From Bradyrhizobium australiense (GTDB lineage: Bacteria; Pseudomonadota; Alphaproteobacteria; Rhizobiales; Xanthobacteraceae), in NCBI RefSeq assembly GCF_013114825.1, contig NZ_JAAVLX010000011.1, positions 221,229 through 285,228 on the forward strand: 64,000 nucleotides of DNA. The letters run 5' to 3'. The notes beneath the pieces are model-generated. The model saw only the letters and a list, made by a program, of their open reading frames with translations, searched no databases and was not told the origin of the DNA. The translations under genes were made by a program, and so were the position numbers. Position 1 is the first letter of the stretch. Each line of letters starts with the position of its first letter. Below are positions 15,881-24,387 of this stretch, one piece after another.

Positions 15881-16435
15881 ATGTCTGATGCACCCAAACA
15901 TCCGGCCGATCCGGCCAATGAACTTGCCAGCGACAACTCGGCGATTGACCCACGCGATTTTCGCAATGCCCTTGGCGCATTCGCCACCGGCGTCACCATC
16001 GTCACGGCAATGGCCGCGGATGGAAGGCCGTACGGCGTGACCTGCAACTCCTTTGCTTCAGTATCGCTCAATCCGCCGCTGGTGTTGTGGAGTCTCGGGA
16101 TGTTTTCGCAGGGGCTTACAATCTTCCAGAACGCCAGCCATTTTACGGTCAACGTTCTCGGAGCCTCTCAGCAGGCGCTGGCGTCGCAGTTTGCAAAGTC
16201 ATCGGACGACAAGTTCGCCGGCGTGTGCTGGACGCCGGGGCTCGGCAACGCGCCGGTGTTGACCGATTGCGTCGCCAATTTCCAATGCCGCGCGGCCAAT
16301 CGGTATTACGGTGGCGACCACATTATCTTCCTGGGCGCCGTTGAGGCCTATGCCTATAATCGGCAGGAACCCCTGCTGTTTGCGCGCGGTAGTTTCGGCC
16401 GGTTTATTGCTGAAAATGGCAATAAATCATCGTGA
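15881..16435 (+). CDS. Flavin reductase (HpaC-like) partner of monooxygenase
   Basis: 184 residues with the FMN-binding split-barrel signature: FRNALGAFATGVTIVTAMAA, GRPYGVTCNSFASVSLNPPL, VLWSL and then GDHIIFLGAVEAY. It reduces FMN or FAD with NAD(P)H and hands it to the oxygenase encoded ten bases upstream. The pair is one translational unit. The N-terminal 25 residues are a disordered leader rich in Asp and Ala, not a signal peptide. Standard length for the family. Confidence 0.85.
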   Translation: MSDAPKHPADPANELASDNSAIDPRDFRNALGAFATGVTIVTAMAADGRPYGVTCNSFASVSLNPPLVLWSLGMFSQGLTIFQNASHFTVNVLGASQQALASQFAKSSDDKFAGVCWTPGLGNAPVLTDCVANFQCRAANRYYGGDHIIFLGAVEAYAYNRQEPLLFARGSFGRFIAENGNKSS

Positions 16436-16487
16436 GCAACTGCCGAATCTCGCTGGGCCTTCGACGAATCTGCGGCAGACCGCAAAT

Positions 16488-17363
16488 CTAGATCTTTGCC
16501 ATCTCCGCGCGATACCAGTGGCCAATCTCGCTGGCCGTCATCAGCGCCACGCCGTCGTGACCCAGGACATAGTCGAGCAACGCCTCCAGATATTTGATGC
16601 GATGCGGCACGCCCGTGATATACGGGTGAACTGAGATCGCCATGATCCGCGCGTTCGATGCGCCTTCGAGATATAGCCGGTCGAACTGATCGGTGCAGCG
16701 TTTCAGGAACTGCTCGGAAGACAGATGCTGCAGCGCGTGGATGACGATGTCATTGGTTTCGACTGAATAGGGAATCGTGGTGATGGTGCCGTGAGGCGTG
16801 GCGATGTCCTGCGGCAGATCATCGATCACCCAGTCCGCGACATACTCGATGCCGTTGAGGCGCAGCAGATCGAGGGTTTCCTCTGTCTCCGTGAGACCGG
16901 GGCTTTCCCATGACCGCGGCGGCTTGCTTGCAAATTTCGAAATTGTCTCGACCGATCGTTTGATGGCATCCGCCTGGTTCTCGATCTTATGCATCGGCCC
17001 CTGCACGAAACCGTGGCCCATGAATTCAAAGCCGGCGTCGAGCGCGGCGGAAGCGACACGCGGGTAGGCGTTGCAGACGTTGGCATTGAGCGCCAACGTT
17101 ACGGGTATTCTGCGCTCGGTCAGTGCCTTGAACTGTCGCCAGAAGCCGGCGCGCATCCCGTATTCGTGCCAGGACCAGTTCGGCACGTCTGGCAACAGCG
17201 GCTGGCCCATCGGCGGGCTCAACACGGTGCGAGGCATCGCGTTCTCGATCCGCCACTCCTCGACATTGAGGATGACCCATACCGCGAGTTTCTTGCCGCC
17301 GGGAAGCGTCAGCTTCGGTCGGTCGACTTGCGCTTGATAGGGAATGCGATCGCTCAGTGCCAC
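16488..17363 (-). CDS. Polysaccharide-deacetylase-fold hydrolase (PuuE-like)
   Basis: 291 residues, no signal peptide, so a cytoplasmic enzyme rather than a cell-wall deacetylase. The metal-binding TIM-barrel landmarks are divergent: AVWVILNVEEWRIEN in place of TFDDG, LNANVCNAYPRVASAALDAG, FEFMGHGFVQGPMHKIEN with two histidines, and RSWESPGLTETEETLDLLRL. This spacing matches the PuuE/allantoinase-type and related amide hydrolases of the NodB superfamily found in heterocycle degradation. It is 18 bases downstream of the luciferase-like gene on the same strand, so the two are likely an operon. A role in opening an N-heterocycle or imide is inferred. Confidence 0.7.
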   Translation of the reverse strand: MALSDRIPYQAQVDRPKLTLPGGKKLAVWVILNVEEWRIENAMPRTVLSPPMGQPLLPDVPNWSWHEYGMRAGFWRQFKALTERRIPVTLALNANVCNAYPRVASAALDAGFEFMGHGFVQGPMHKIENQADAIKRSVETISKFASKPPRSWESPGLTETEETLDLLRLNGIEYVADWVIDDLPQDIATPHGTITTIPYSVETNDIVIHALQHLSSEQFLKRCTDQFDRLYLEGASNARIMAISVHPYITGVPHRIKYLEALLDYVLGHDGVALMTASEIGHWYRAEMAKI

Positions 17364-17381
17364 GGCAAGCTCCCCCGCGGA

Positions 17382-18488
17382 TTATTCGGCGGCTTTGGAA
17401 CCGCTGGATGCGCCGGCATTGATCCTCGGCACTACCTTTTCAGCCATCAGGATCATTGACCGACGTCCCAGTTCGCGGTCTTTCCAGTCCTTGCCGGCAT
17501 AGAGCAGCGTGCCGAAGGGGCCGGTCTCTTCCTGAAAAGCCAGCAGTTGATCCGCCACGCTTTCCGGCGTGCCATGAATGATCAGCTTGTCGCAGATCGA
17601 CTCCAGCGTCACCTCATCGTCGGGCTGATCGCGACGCGTCTTGAACAGTTCTATACGGCCACCGCGCTTCAGCTTGGTGAACAGCGAGCGATAATAATAA
17701 ACATAAGGCCCATTCGGATCGGTGGCGTAGGCCTTCGCTGTTGCTGCGTCCTTGGCGACGAACACGCTCTTGGCAACGCGCCAATTTGCTGTATCCGCAG
17801 GCCGGCCGGCGCGTTCGCATCCCTCTACGTATTTCGGCCAATGGCTTTTTACCCAGGCCGGCATCAGGAAATTCGCCGAGATTGGTTCCCAACCGCGGGC
17901 GGCGGCTTCCGTCACACCCTTTGAAAACGGCGCCACCGCAGTGACCACGATCGGCGGGTGCGGCCGCTGCAATGGGCGCGGAATGAAGCCCTGGCCGATG
18001 TCTTCGATCAGAGTTTTCTGAACCGATATATTCCAGAATTGGCCTTGCAGATTATAGGGCGGCTCGCCCGCCCAGATCTGAAGCACCTGATTGATCGCCT
18101 CCAGGAACATGGCATTCCTATCCGCCTCGAGATTGCCGAACACTTCCGCGTCTGATAGCAGGCCGCCGGGGCTGATGCCGAAGATAAGGCGTCCGTCGAG
18201 CATATGATCAAGCATCGCGATCGAGGCTGCAATCGCGGCCGGGTGAGCGTTCGGCATGTTGACGGTGCCGGTGCCGAGCTTGATCTGCCTGGTCGCCGCG
18301 GCGAGCCAGGCGATGAAGGCCATGCAGGAAGTGATATTCTCGGCCTTGTCGGTGACGTGCTCGCCGACATAGGCTTCGGTGAAGCCGAGTTCATCGGCCA
18401 GCAGGAAAGCCTCGCGATCCTCCTTGAGCGAAAGCCGCCAATCCTTATCGACAGGATGGATCGGCATCGTGAAGAACCCAAGCTTCAT
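17382..18488 (-). CDS. Luciferase-like (LLM class) flavin monooxygenase
   Basis: 368 residues from the ATG at 18488 with GGGGAAGAG upstream; the frame runs further 5' without a start site. The bacterial-luciferase fold begins MKLGFFTMPIHPVDKDW and carries LADELGFTEAYVGEHV, LAAATRQIKLGTGTVNMPNA, HPAAIAASIAMLDHMLDGRL and FGISPGGL. F420- or FMNH2-dependent monooxygenation is the family reaction; with no F420 genes in sight, FMNH2 is more likely. The flavin reductase at 15881 could supply it. Divergent from the molybdenum hydroxylase genes with a 172-base gap holding a good promoter for them. Confidence 0.8.
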   Translation of the reverse strand: MKLGFFTMPIHPVDKDWRLSLKEDREAFLLADELGFTEAYVGEHVTDKAENITSCMAFIAWLAAATRQIKLGTGTVNMPNAHPAAIAASIAMLDHMLDGRLIFGISPGGLLSDAEVFGNLEADRNAMFLEAINQVLQIWAGEPPYNLQGQFWNISVQKTLIEDIGQGFIPRPLQRPHPPIVVTAVAPFSKGVTEAAARGWEPISANFLMPAWVKSHWPKYVEGCERAGRPADTANWRVAKSVFVAKDAATAKAYATDPNGPYVYYYRSLFTKLKRGGRIELFKTRRDQPDDEVTLESICDKLIIHGTPESVADQLLAFQEETGPFGTLLYAGKDWKDRELGRRSMILMAEKVVPRINAGASSGSKAAE

Positions 18489-18570
18489 GGTCTGCTCTTC
18501 CCCAAGGCAGGCTTTTGGTTTGGACAGAACGTGCGTCGTTCGTCGCTCGAAAACAAGCTCAAAGTCGCAA

Positions 18571-18584
18571 TTATCATCCGATAA
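18571..18584. promoter_or_regulatory. Dyad TTATC-N4-GATAA before molybdenum hydroxylase promoter
   Basis: TTATCATCCGATAA is a perfect 5-base dyad with a 4-base centre, ending four bases before the -35 box at 18589. The position suits an activator or repressor site for the divergent genes. No regulator is encoded beside it. Confidence 0.35.
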
Positions 18585-18588
18585 CAAC

Positions 18589-18617
18589 TTGACCTTTGGC
18601 GGGCTCAGCCGTCTAAT
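18589..18617 (+). promoter_or_regulatory. Sigma70-type promoter for molybdenum hydroxylase operon
   Basis: TTGACC (18589-18594), 17-base spacer, TCTAAT (18612-18617), 43 bases before the first start codon. Both boxes match the consensus at five of six positions. Confidence 0.55.
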
Positions 18618-18660
18618 CCCGCGAAAATGCCGACAGTTGGCCGAGGAGGTCACGCCCAGA

Positions 18661-19542
18661 ATGAAAGCCTCGGCTTTCGCTTACGCTCGCGCAACCAGCG
18701 TCGAAAATGCGCTGGATTTGCTGAGCGTGCATGGCGAAGCGGCCAAGCTATTGTCGGGCGGTCAGAGCCTGTTGCCGGCGATGAATCTGCGCCTGATCGC
18801 ACCCGAACTCCTAGTCGATGTCAGCCAGTTGGTCGAGTTGCGCGGGATTGTGGTGAAGGAGGGAGTCGTCACCATCGGTGCACTGACACGTCACGCCGAT
18901 CTCTTGAAGTCCCCCGAAATAGCAGCCCATGCGCCGTTGCTGATGGATGCGGTCGCCCATGTCGCCCATCCCGCGATCCGCAACCGCGGCACCATCGGGG
19001 GAAGCCTCGCGCATGCAGACCCAGCCTCCGAACTCCCGGCCTGCATGCTCACACTTGGCGCCACCATCATTGCCCGCGGTCCGAGCGGCGAGCGGCGGAT
19101 TGCGGCAAACGAGTTCTTCGTTGGGATCTACGAAACTGCGCTTACGCCGCAGGAACTGCTGGTTGCCGTCGAGTTGCCGGTGACGCCAATAAACTCGACG
19201 CATTTCTTTCATGAGTTCGCCCGTCGGCATGGCGATTACGCCATCGTCGGCTTAGCGGCGCAGGCCTCCGTCAAGGATGGGGGCTTCGCCGATCTTCGCC
19301 TTGGCTTCTTTGCCGTCGGCGATCGCCCGTTGCTGGCTAACTCTGCAAGCAAGCTGGTCGACGTCGTCATCACGTCTGCGGTGTTGACTGAGGCAGCTTC
19401 CGCATTGGATGACGAACTCGATCCGCTGGAGGATCAACAGGCGACACCCGCTATGCGGCGACTTCTGGCGAAGGTCCTGCTGACACGTTGTGTATTCGCG
19501 CTGCTCGCCCGCCCTGATCTGTGCGCGGGAGTGTCAGCGTGA
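18661..19542 (+). CDS. Molybdenum hydroxylase FAD subunit (CoxM/CutM-like)
   Basis: 293 residues from the ATG at 18661. The FAD-binding landmarks of the xanthine dehydrogenase / CO dehydrogenase medium subunit are visible: KLLSGGQSLLPAMNLRLIAP near the start (the pyrophosphate loop) and HPAIRNRGTIGGSLAHADPA (the second flavin loop, AHADPASELP). It passes electrons from the Fe-S subunit to NAD, oxygen or quinone. Order here is M, S, L with GTGA and ATGA overlaps, the arrangement usual for CO-dehydrogenase-type hydroxylases. CoxM proper is about 288 residues. The substrate is set by the large subunit and is probably not CO. Confidence 0.9.
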   Translation: MKASAFAYARATSVENALDLLSVHGEAAKLLSGGQSLLPAMNLRLIAPELLVDVSQLVELRGIVVKEGVVTIGALTRHADLLKSPEIAAHAPLLMDAVAHVAHPAIRNRGTIGGSLAHADPASELPACMLTLGATIIARGPSGERRIAANEFFVGIYETALTPQELLVAVELPVTPINSTHFFHEFARRHGDYAIVGLAAQASVKDGGFADLRLGFFAVGDRPLLANSASKLVDVVITSAVLTEAASALDDELDPLEDQQATPAMRRLLAKVLLTRCVFALLARPDLCAGVSA

Positions 19543-20024
19543 CGGCTGCGGTTGCGATTTCGCTAAGTGTCAATGGGGAGCGTGTAGAGGCGAATGTACT
19601 GCCGCGCCTGAATCTGGCAGATTTTCTTCGCGAGCATCTCAAGCTGACCGGCACGCATGTCGGTTGCGAACATGGCGTGTGCGGCGCATGCACGGTGCGG
19701 GTCAATGGCGATATCGTCCGTTCCTGCCTGCTGCTTGCAGTACAGACGCACAATGCGACGGTAGAGACGATCGAGGGGTTGTCCGACAGCGGTGAGATTG
19801 CTGATTTGCAGTCTGCATTTCGAGAACGTAACGCACTGCAATGCGGCTTCTGTACGCCGGGAATGCTGATGGCGGCGCAGGATCTGCTGAAACAATCGCC
19901 GTCTCCGGATCGGGGACAGATCCGCGAACATCTTGCCGGCAACTATTGTCGCTGTACCGGCTACCAGGCAATCGTCGACGCCATCGAGAGCGCCGCGTGG
20001 GCACGCGCAGGGCGCCTGCCATGA
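19539..20024 (+). CDS. Molybdenum hydroxylase [2Fe-2S] subunit (CoxS-like)
   Basis: 161 residues from a GTG at 19539 that overlaps the stop of the FAD subunit (GTGA). Both clusters are complete: the plant-ferredoxin-type site in GTHVGCEHGVCGACTVRVNG with the fourth cysteine in RSCLL, and the helical-domain site in LQCGFCTPGMLMAA and NYCRCTGYQAIVDAI. It carries electrons from the molybdenum centre to FAD. Residue 1 is GTG-coded; an alternative GTG at 19521 would add six residues and overlap more. Confidence 0.92.
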   Translation: MTAAVAISLSVNGERVEANVLPRLNLADFLREHLKLTGTHVGCEHGVCGACTVRVNGDIVRSCLLLAVQTHNATVETIEGLSDSGEIADLQSAFRERNALQCGFCTPGMLMAAQDLLKQSPSPDRGQIREHLAGNYCRCTGYQAIVDAIESAAWARAGRLP

Positions 20025-22414
20025 CATCAGACAAGGCAAATCCGGAAGCGCTTTCTGCGTTGGATCGCCCGAACTCCTACATTGGCAGGACAGTGCCGCG
20101 GCCGAACCTCGATCGGCTGATGCAGGGGCGCGGGCTCTACGTCAGCGATGTCGAGCTCCCGCGTATGGCGCATGTCGTGTTCCTACGCTCGCCGCATGCG
20201 CATGCGAGGATCATCAGCATCGATGCTTCGGCGGCCAAGCAGATGCCGGGAGTGATCGCCGTTGTTTCAGGCAGGGAGCTGTCGACTGTCATCACGCCGT
20301 GGGTCGGCGTGCTCTCGCATTTGAAGGGCCTCAAATCCGCGCCGCAAAGTGCTATCGCGGTCGACCGAGTGTGCTGGCAGGGTGAAGCGGTCGCGGCCGT
20401 GGTGGCGGCCAGCCGCGCACAGGCCGAGGACGCGGCAGAGCATGTTTTGGTTAAATATGAAGGACTGCACGCCGTAACGGACATGCGCACCGCGCTCGAT
20501 CCGGCAACACCCGTGATCCATGCCTCCCTCGGCGACAATCTGGCCTTCGAACGCATTCACGATGCGGGCGCCGTCGATCAGGCTTTTGCCGAATCCGACG
20601 AAGTGGTCGACGCAGAGTTCGTTTTCGGACGGCACACCGGCGTGACGCTGGAACCCCGTGCGGTGGTAGCAGACTGGAACGTCGCAGAAGCCAGACTGAC
20701 CATCTATCAAGGCACGCAGGCGCCGCATATGGTGCAGAATATTGCAGCACTCCATCTTGGCTTGAAAGAATCGCAGGTCCGCGTCGTCTGCAAGGACGTC
20801 GGCGGCTCCTTCGGTATCAAAGTCCATATCTATGCCGACGAGATGGCGACTTACGCACTATCCAAACTCCTGCGGCGTCCGGTTAAATTCGTCGCAGACC
20901 GGGTCGAGAGCTTCAACACCGACATTCATGCCCGCGACCATCGCTGCAAGGGAAAAATCGGCGTCAAGCGCGATGGCACCATCACGGCATTCGAGATCGA
21001 CGATCTTACGGGCATCGGGCCTTATTCGATGTATCCGCGCACCAGCGCGATCGAGGCCAATCAGGTCGTCAATCTCGTCGGCGGGCCCTATGTGACCGGA
21101 AATTACCGTGCTCGTGCCCGCGTCGTATTCCAGAACAAGAACGTGATGTGCCAGTATCGAGCCGTTGGCCATCCGATCGCCTGCTCGGTGACGGAAGGCC
21201 TGGTCGACCTGGCAGCCATGAAGATTGGCTTGGATCCACTTGAAATCCGTCGCCGCAATCTGATTGCCGACAACGCCTACCCATGCGCCTCGCCATCAGG
21301 TCTGCGCTTCGAGCAATTGTCGCACCATGCGGCGCTCGCCAAGCTCGTCCAGATGATGGATTATGATGCGTTACGCGCTGAGCAGGCCGCCCTGCGAGTG
21401 AAGAACGTCCATCGTGGCATCGGCATTGCCAGCTTTATCGAAGTTACCAATCCCAGCGCGGCGTTTTATGGCGTAGGCGGTGCGAAGATATCCTCGCAGG
21501 ATGGTGTCGCGGTGCGGCTTGACGCGCAGGGGTCAGTGATCTGTCAAACAAGTATCACCGAGCAGGGACAGGGATCGGAATCGCTCACTGCACAGATCGT
21601 TGGAAGCGTGCTCGGCGTCTCCATGGATCGCGTCCGTGTGATTTTGGGCGACACGGACAATACGCCGTATGGCGGGGGCACCTGGGCCTCGCGTGGTGCC
21701 GGCATTGGCGGCGAGGCCGCACTGCAGGCCACCAAGGTACTGCGCAAGAACATACTCGACATCGCAGCCGCCATCCTCCAGTCCACGCCGGGCGAGCTCG
21801 ACATCGTCAACAACGCGGTAGTAAAGGTCGCCGATGGCGCGCCGCGGATCGATTTGAGCGAACTCGCGCGCATTGTCTATTTCCGCCCTGACACGCTGCC
21901 GCCCGGCGTTCAGCCGGAACTGATGGCGACCAGGCACTTTGTCCCGCGCGAATACCCCTTCGCCTTCACCAATGGCGTTCAGGCATCGTGGCTGGAGCTC
22001 GATACCGATACCGGTTTTGTGAAGCTGCTGAAGCATTGGGTGGTCGAGGATTGCGGCACGATTATCAACCCTCAACTGGTCGATGAGCAGATCAGGGGCG
22101 GCGTGGTGCAGGGGCTTGGTGCCGCGCTGTTCGAGAAATGCGTGTACGACGAACGTGGCCAGCTCACCAACGCCAATATGGCCGACTATCTGGTTCCGAT
22201 GTCCGGTGAAATGCCGGACATCGATGTCGGGCACGTGGTTTCACCGACATTGGAATCGGAGCTGGGTGCAAAGGGCGCCGGGGAGGCCGGTACCGCAGGT
22301 GCGGCGGCCGCCGTTACCAATGCGGTCAACGACGCACTCAAGCCGTTTGGAGCAATCGTTACCGAGATTCCCCTCACGCCTCAGGTTATCCTGACCGCCC
22401 TGGGACGAATCTGA
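20021..22414 (+). CDS. Molybdenum hydroxylase large (molybdopterin) subunit, CoxL-like
   Basis: 797 residues from the ATG at 20021 (ATGA overlap with the small subunit). Family landmarks: RLMQGRGLYVSDVELPRMAH at the start, VCKDVGGSFGIKVHIYADEM, GQGSESLTAQIVGSVLG, and the catalytic glutamate in GAKGAGEAGTAGAA near the end. The active-site loop reads MCQYRAVGHPIACSVTEGLV. CO dehydrogenase (form I) has AYxCSFR and the form II group AYRGAGR, so this is neither, closer to form II but altered. It hydroxylates an aldehyde or N-heterocycle using water oxygen in the cytoplasm. The neighbouring monooxygenases and amide-hydrolase-like gene suggest a heterocyclic substrate. Confidence 0.88.
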   Translation: MTSDKANPEALSALDRPNSYIGRTVPRPNLDRLMQGRGLYVSDVELPRMAHVVFLRSPHAHARIISIDASAAKQMPGVIAVVSGRELSTVITPWVGVLSHLKGLKSAPQSAIAVDRVCWQGEAVAAVVAASRAQAEDAAEHVLVKYEGLHAVTDMRTALDPATPVIHASLGDNLAFERIHDAGAVDQAFAESDEVVDAEFVFGRHTGVTLEPRAVVADWNVAEARLTIYQGTQAPHMVQNIAALHLGLKESQVRVVCKDVGGSFGIKVHIYADEMATYALSKLLRRPVKFVADRVESFNTDIHARDHRCKGKIGVKRDGTITAFEIDDLTGIGPYSMYPRTSAIEANQVVNLVGGPYVTGNYRARARVVFQNKNVMCQYRAVGHPIACSVTEGLVDLAAMKIGLDPLEIRRRNLIADNAYPCASPSGLRFEQLSHHAALAKLVQMMDYDALRAEQAALRVKNVHRGIGIASFIEVTNPSAAFYGVGGAKISSQDGVAVRLDAQGSVICQTSITEQGQGSESLTAQIVGSVLGVSMDRVRVILGDTDNTPYGGGTWASRGAGIGGEAALQATKVLRKNILDIAAAILQSTPGELDIVNNAVVKVADGAPRIDLSELARIVYFRPDTLPPGVQPELMATRHFVPREYPFAFTNGVQASWLELDTDTGFVKLLKHWVVEDCGTIINPQLVDEQIRGGVVQGLGAALFEKCVYDERGQLTNANMADYLVPMSGEMPDIDVGHVVSPTLESELGAKGAGEAGTAGAAAAVTNAVNDALKPFGAIVTEIPLTPQVILTALGRI

Positions 22415-22476
22415 TCCGAGCGCGATAACATCGATCAGGAAGAGCAGGGCGTCCTATCGACCGAGCTCAGCGCACC

Positions 22477-22905
22477 ATGCAAACCGAATCCAATGAAGTC
22501 CTTTACGATGTGACTGACCATATCGCCGTCATCACGCTCAATGCATCCGAGCACATGAATACGATTTCAGGTCCCATGCTGAATGTTCTGATGCGGCTGC
22601 TCGTCAGGTCAACGAGGATGGGGACCATCGTTGTGTAATCCTCACAGGCAATGGGCGCGCATTTTGTGCCGGTTTGGATTTGCAGAAAGAGCGCAGCGGC
22701 GATGGTCTCAGTGCGGCTTCGTCATCGACCTTGCTTGACCTGCGAAATACGCCGTCGACCGTCCGGCAAGCGATGGACAAGCCGAGGATTTGCGCTGTGA
22801 ATGGCGGGGCCGTAGGGTACGGCATAGATGCGGCGCTCGGCTGCGACATTCGCATCATGTTTTCAAGGCGGGCATTTGGCACATGGACCGCCAGAATCTC
22901 CTCAC
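22477..22905 (+). pseudogene. Enoyl-CoA hydratase remnant
   Basis: An ATG at 22477 starts a crotonase (VTDHIAVITLNASEHMNTIS) but the frame ends at 22637 after LLVRSTRMGTIVV. The +1 frame from about 22595 gives the rest: AARQVNEDGDHRCVILTGNG, RAFCAGLDLQKERSGDGLSA, then ICAVNGGAVGYGIDAALGCD. So there is a frameshift near 22595. The sequence loses crotonase character after about 22865 (GCDIRIMFSRRAFGTW) and runs into an unrelated phosphodiesterase fragment. About half the gene is left. It is no longer a working hydratase. Confidence 0.75.
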
Positions 22906-22920
22906 GCAAGCGAACACGCG

Positions 22921-23216
22921 CCCATCGTGCGTCGTCATCCCCGCGTGCAATTGATCGCAACGGGGCATGTCCATCGCGCGGCACTGACCATGTTTGCCGG
23001 CGTGCCGACCACGATCTGTCCCGCCCCGAACCGTGCCGTCGATCTCGATCTGGCTGAAGTGCGTGAAGCGCTTCCTTCAAGGTGGAGCCGCTGGCCTTCC
23101 ACCCCCACAGCTGGTTTCCGGGCGAGGGATTCAGCACTATCGTTACCCATCAAGTCCCGGTAGGCACCTTCGGCGGCCTACACCCGTTTTTTTGGGCCAG
23201 ATGGGAAGCTGTTGTA
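22921..23216 (+). pseudogene. C-terminal remnant of CpdA-type metallophosphoesterase
   Basis: The frame from 22921 reads IVRRHPRVQLIATGHVHRAA, LTMFAGVPTTICPAPNRAVD, LDLAEVREA. This is the C-terminal part of the cAMP-phosphodiesterase-like (CpdA/Icc) metallophosphoesterases, with the metal-binding GHVHR. At about 23070 a frameshift moves to SFKVEPLAFHPHSWFPGEGF, then IVTHQVPVGTFGGLHPFF. One extra T in the run at 23187-23193 shifts frame again before GPDGKLL and a TAG at 23214. The N-terminal two thirds is missing. No start codon belongs to it. Confidence 0.7.
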
Positions 23217-23334
23217 GCCGTGCGGCATTCCTCGGCAGGACCGCCGATTGCATAAGCTGAAGATCGGGCGCAATCTTTCCCAAAAGGCGGCCGCAACTCT
23301 AAGATTTGTGCCGCTCATACAAATGGGGGAAATG

Positions 23335-24303
23335 ATGCGGCCGCTTTATCTGGTGATTCCAATGCTTGCCTTGCTTTTGAGCCATTATGCGATGGCGCAG
23401 GGGAGCTATCCGGACCGCCCCATCAAGATGATTGTGCCGCTGGCCGCGGCAAGTGCGGTCGACGTCGCTGCGCGGATCGTCACCCAGAAGATGGCCGACA
23501 ATATGGGCCAGCAAGTCGTAATCCTGAACCAGCCGGGCGCTTCAGGGCTGATCGGGGCGGAGGCCGTCGCCCGCGCCGAACCTGATGGCTATACGATTGG
23601 TGGGTTCAATGACAGCATCATGACAATGGTGCCGAACCTGCAGTCCAAGATGCGCTGGGACATCCTGAAGGACTTCGAGCCCGTGTCGCTGGTTGCGACG
23701 GTGGAGTGGGGACTGGTTGCCAACAATCAGGCGAGCTTCAAGAACGCAGCAGATCTGATCGCGGCCGCGAAGGCGACGCCCGGCAAGATCGATTATGGCT
23801 CGGGCGGGCCGGGAAGCCCACAGCATCTGGCGATGGCAATGTTTGCGTCGGCCGCCGGCATATCGTTGACGCATGTGCCTTATAAGGGGGCCACCCAGGC
23901 TGCAACCGACATCGCCGCCGGCCAGATTCCTGTAGGTTTCCAGGGCTTGGGCACGGTCGCAACGCTCGTGCGTGGCGGCCAACTCAAGCTGATCGGGGTA
24001 ACCACCGAGAAGAGATTGTCGCAATTCCCTGACGTGCCGACCGTCTCGGAATCCGGTCTGCCCGGCTTCTTCTTCAATTCATGGTTCGCAATTCTTGCTC
24101 CCGCCCGTACCCCGAAGGATATTGTTGTCCGCCTGAACGCCGAGGTGCTGAAGGCGGTTGGCGATCCTGATGTGCGCCGCAAGCTTGAAGAGCTGGGTTT
24201 CGCCGTGCGCGGCAGTTCAGCGGAAGAGCTGCGCGCCATGACGCACGATCAGCTCGAGAAGTATGAGCGCGTGATCAGGGAAACGGGAATCGCCAAGGAA
24301 TAG
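23335..24303 (+). CDS. Bug/TctC-family periplasmic solute-binding protein
   Basis: 322 residues from the ATG at 23335, with GGGGGA upstream. N-terminal signal peptide MRPLYLVIPMLALLLSHYAM ends near AQGSYPDRPIK, the usual Bug start. Family landmarks: IKMIVPLAAASAVDVAARIV, ILNQPGASGLIGAEAVARAE, PDGYTIGGFNDS, LTHVPYKGATQAATDIAAG and FPDVPTVSESGLPGFF. Such proteins bind a carboxylate in the periplasm and serve a tripartite tricarboxylate (TctAB) transporter. No TctAB lies beside it, which is common for this expanded family. It stands between two decayed genes and is itself intact. Ligand unknown. Confidence 0.85.
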   Translation: MRPLYLVIPMLALLLSHYAMAQGSYPDRPIKMIVPLAAASAVDVAARIVTQKMADNMGQQVVILNQPGASGLIGAEAVARAEPDGYTIGGFNDSIMTMVPNLQSKMRWDILKDFEPVSLVATVEWGLVANNQASFKNAADLIAAAKATPGKIDYGSGGPGSPQHLAMAMFASAAGISLTHVPYKGATQAATDIAAGQIPVGFQGLGTVATLVRGGQLKLIGVTTEKRLSQFPDVPTVSESGLPGFFFNSWFAILAPARTPKDIVVRLNAEVLKAVGDPDVRRKLEELGFAVRGSSAEELRAMTHDQLEKYERVIRETGIAKE

Positions 24304-24387
24304 TTGCCGACCGATGCACCACAGCGCCAGGGTCGGCAGCCTATCTCGTAATCAGTAGCAGGCGTAACGGCGGCCGTTGCGGCCGAC

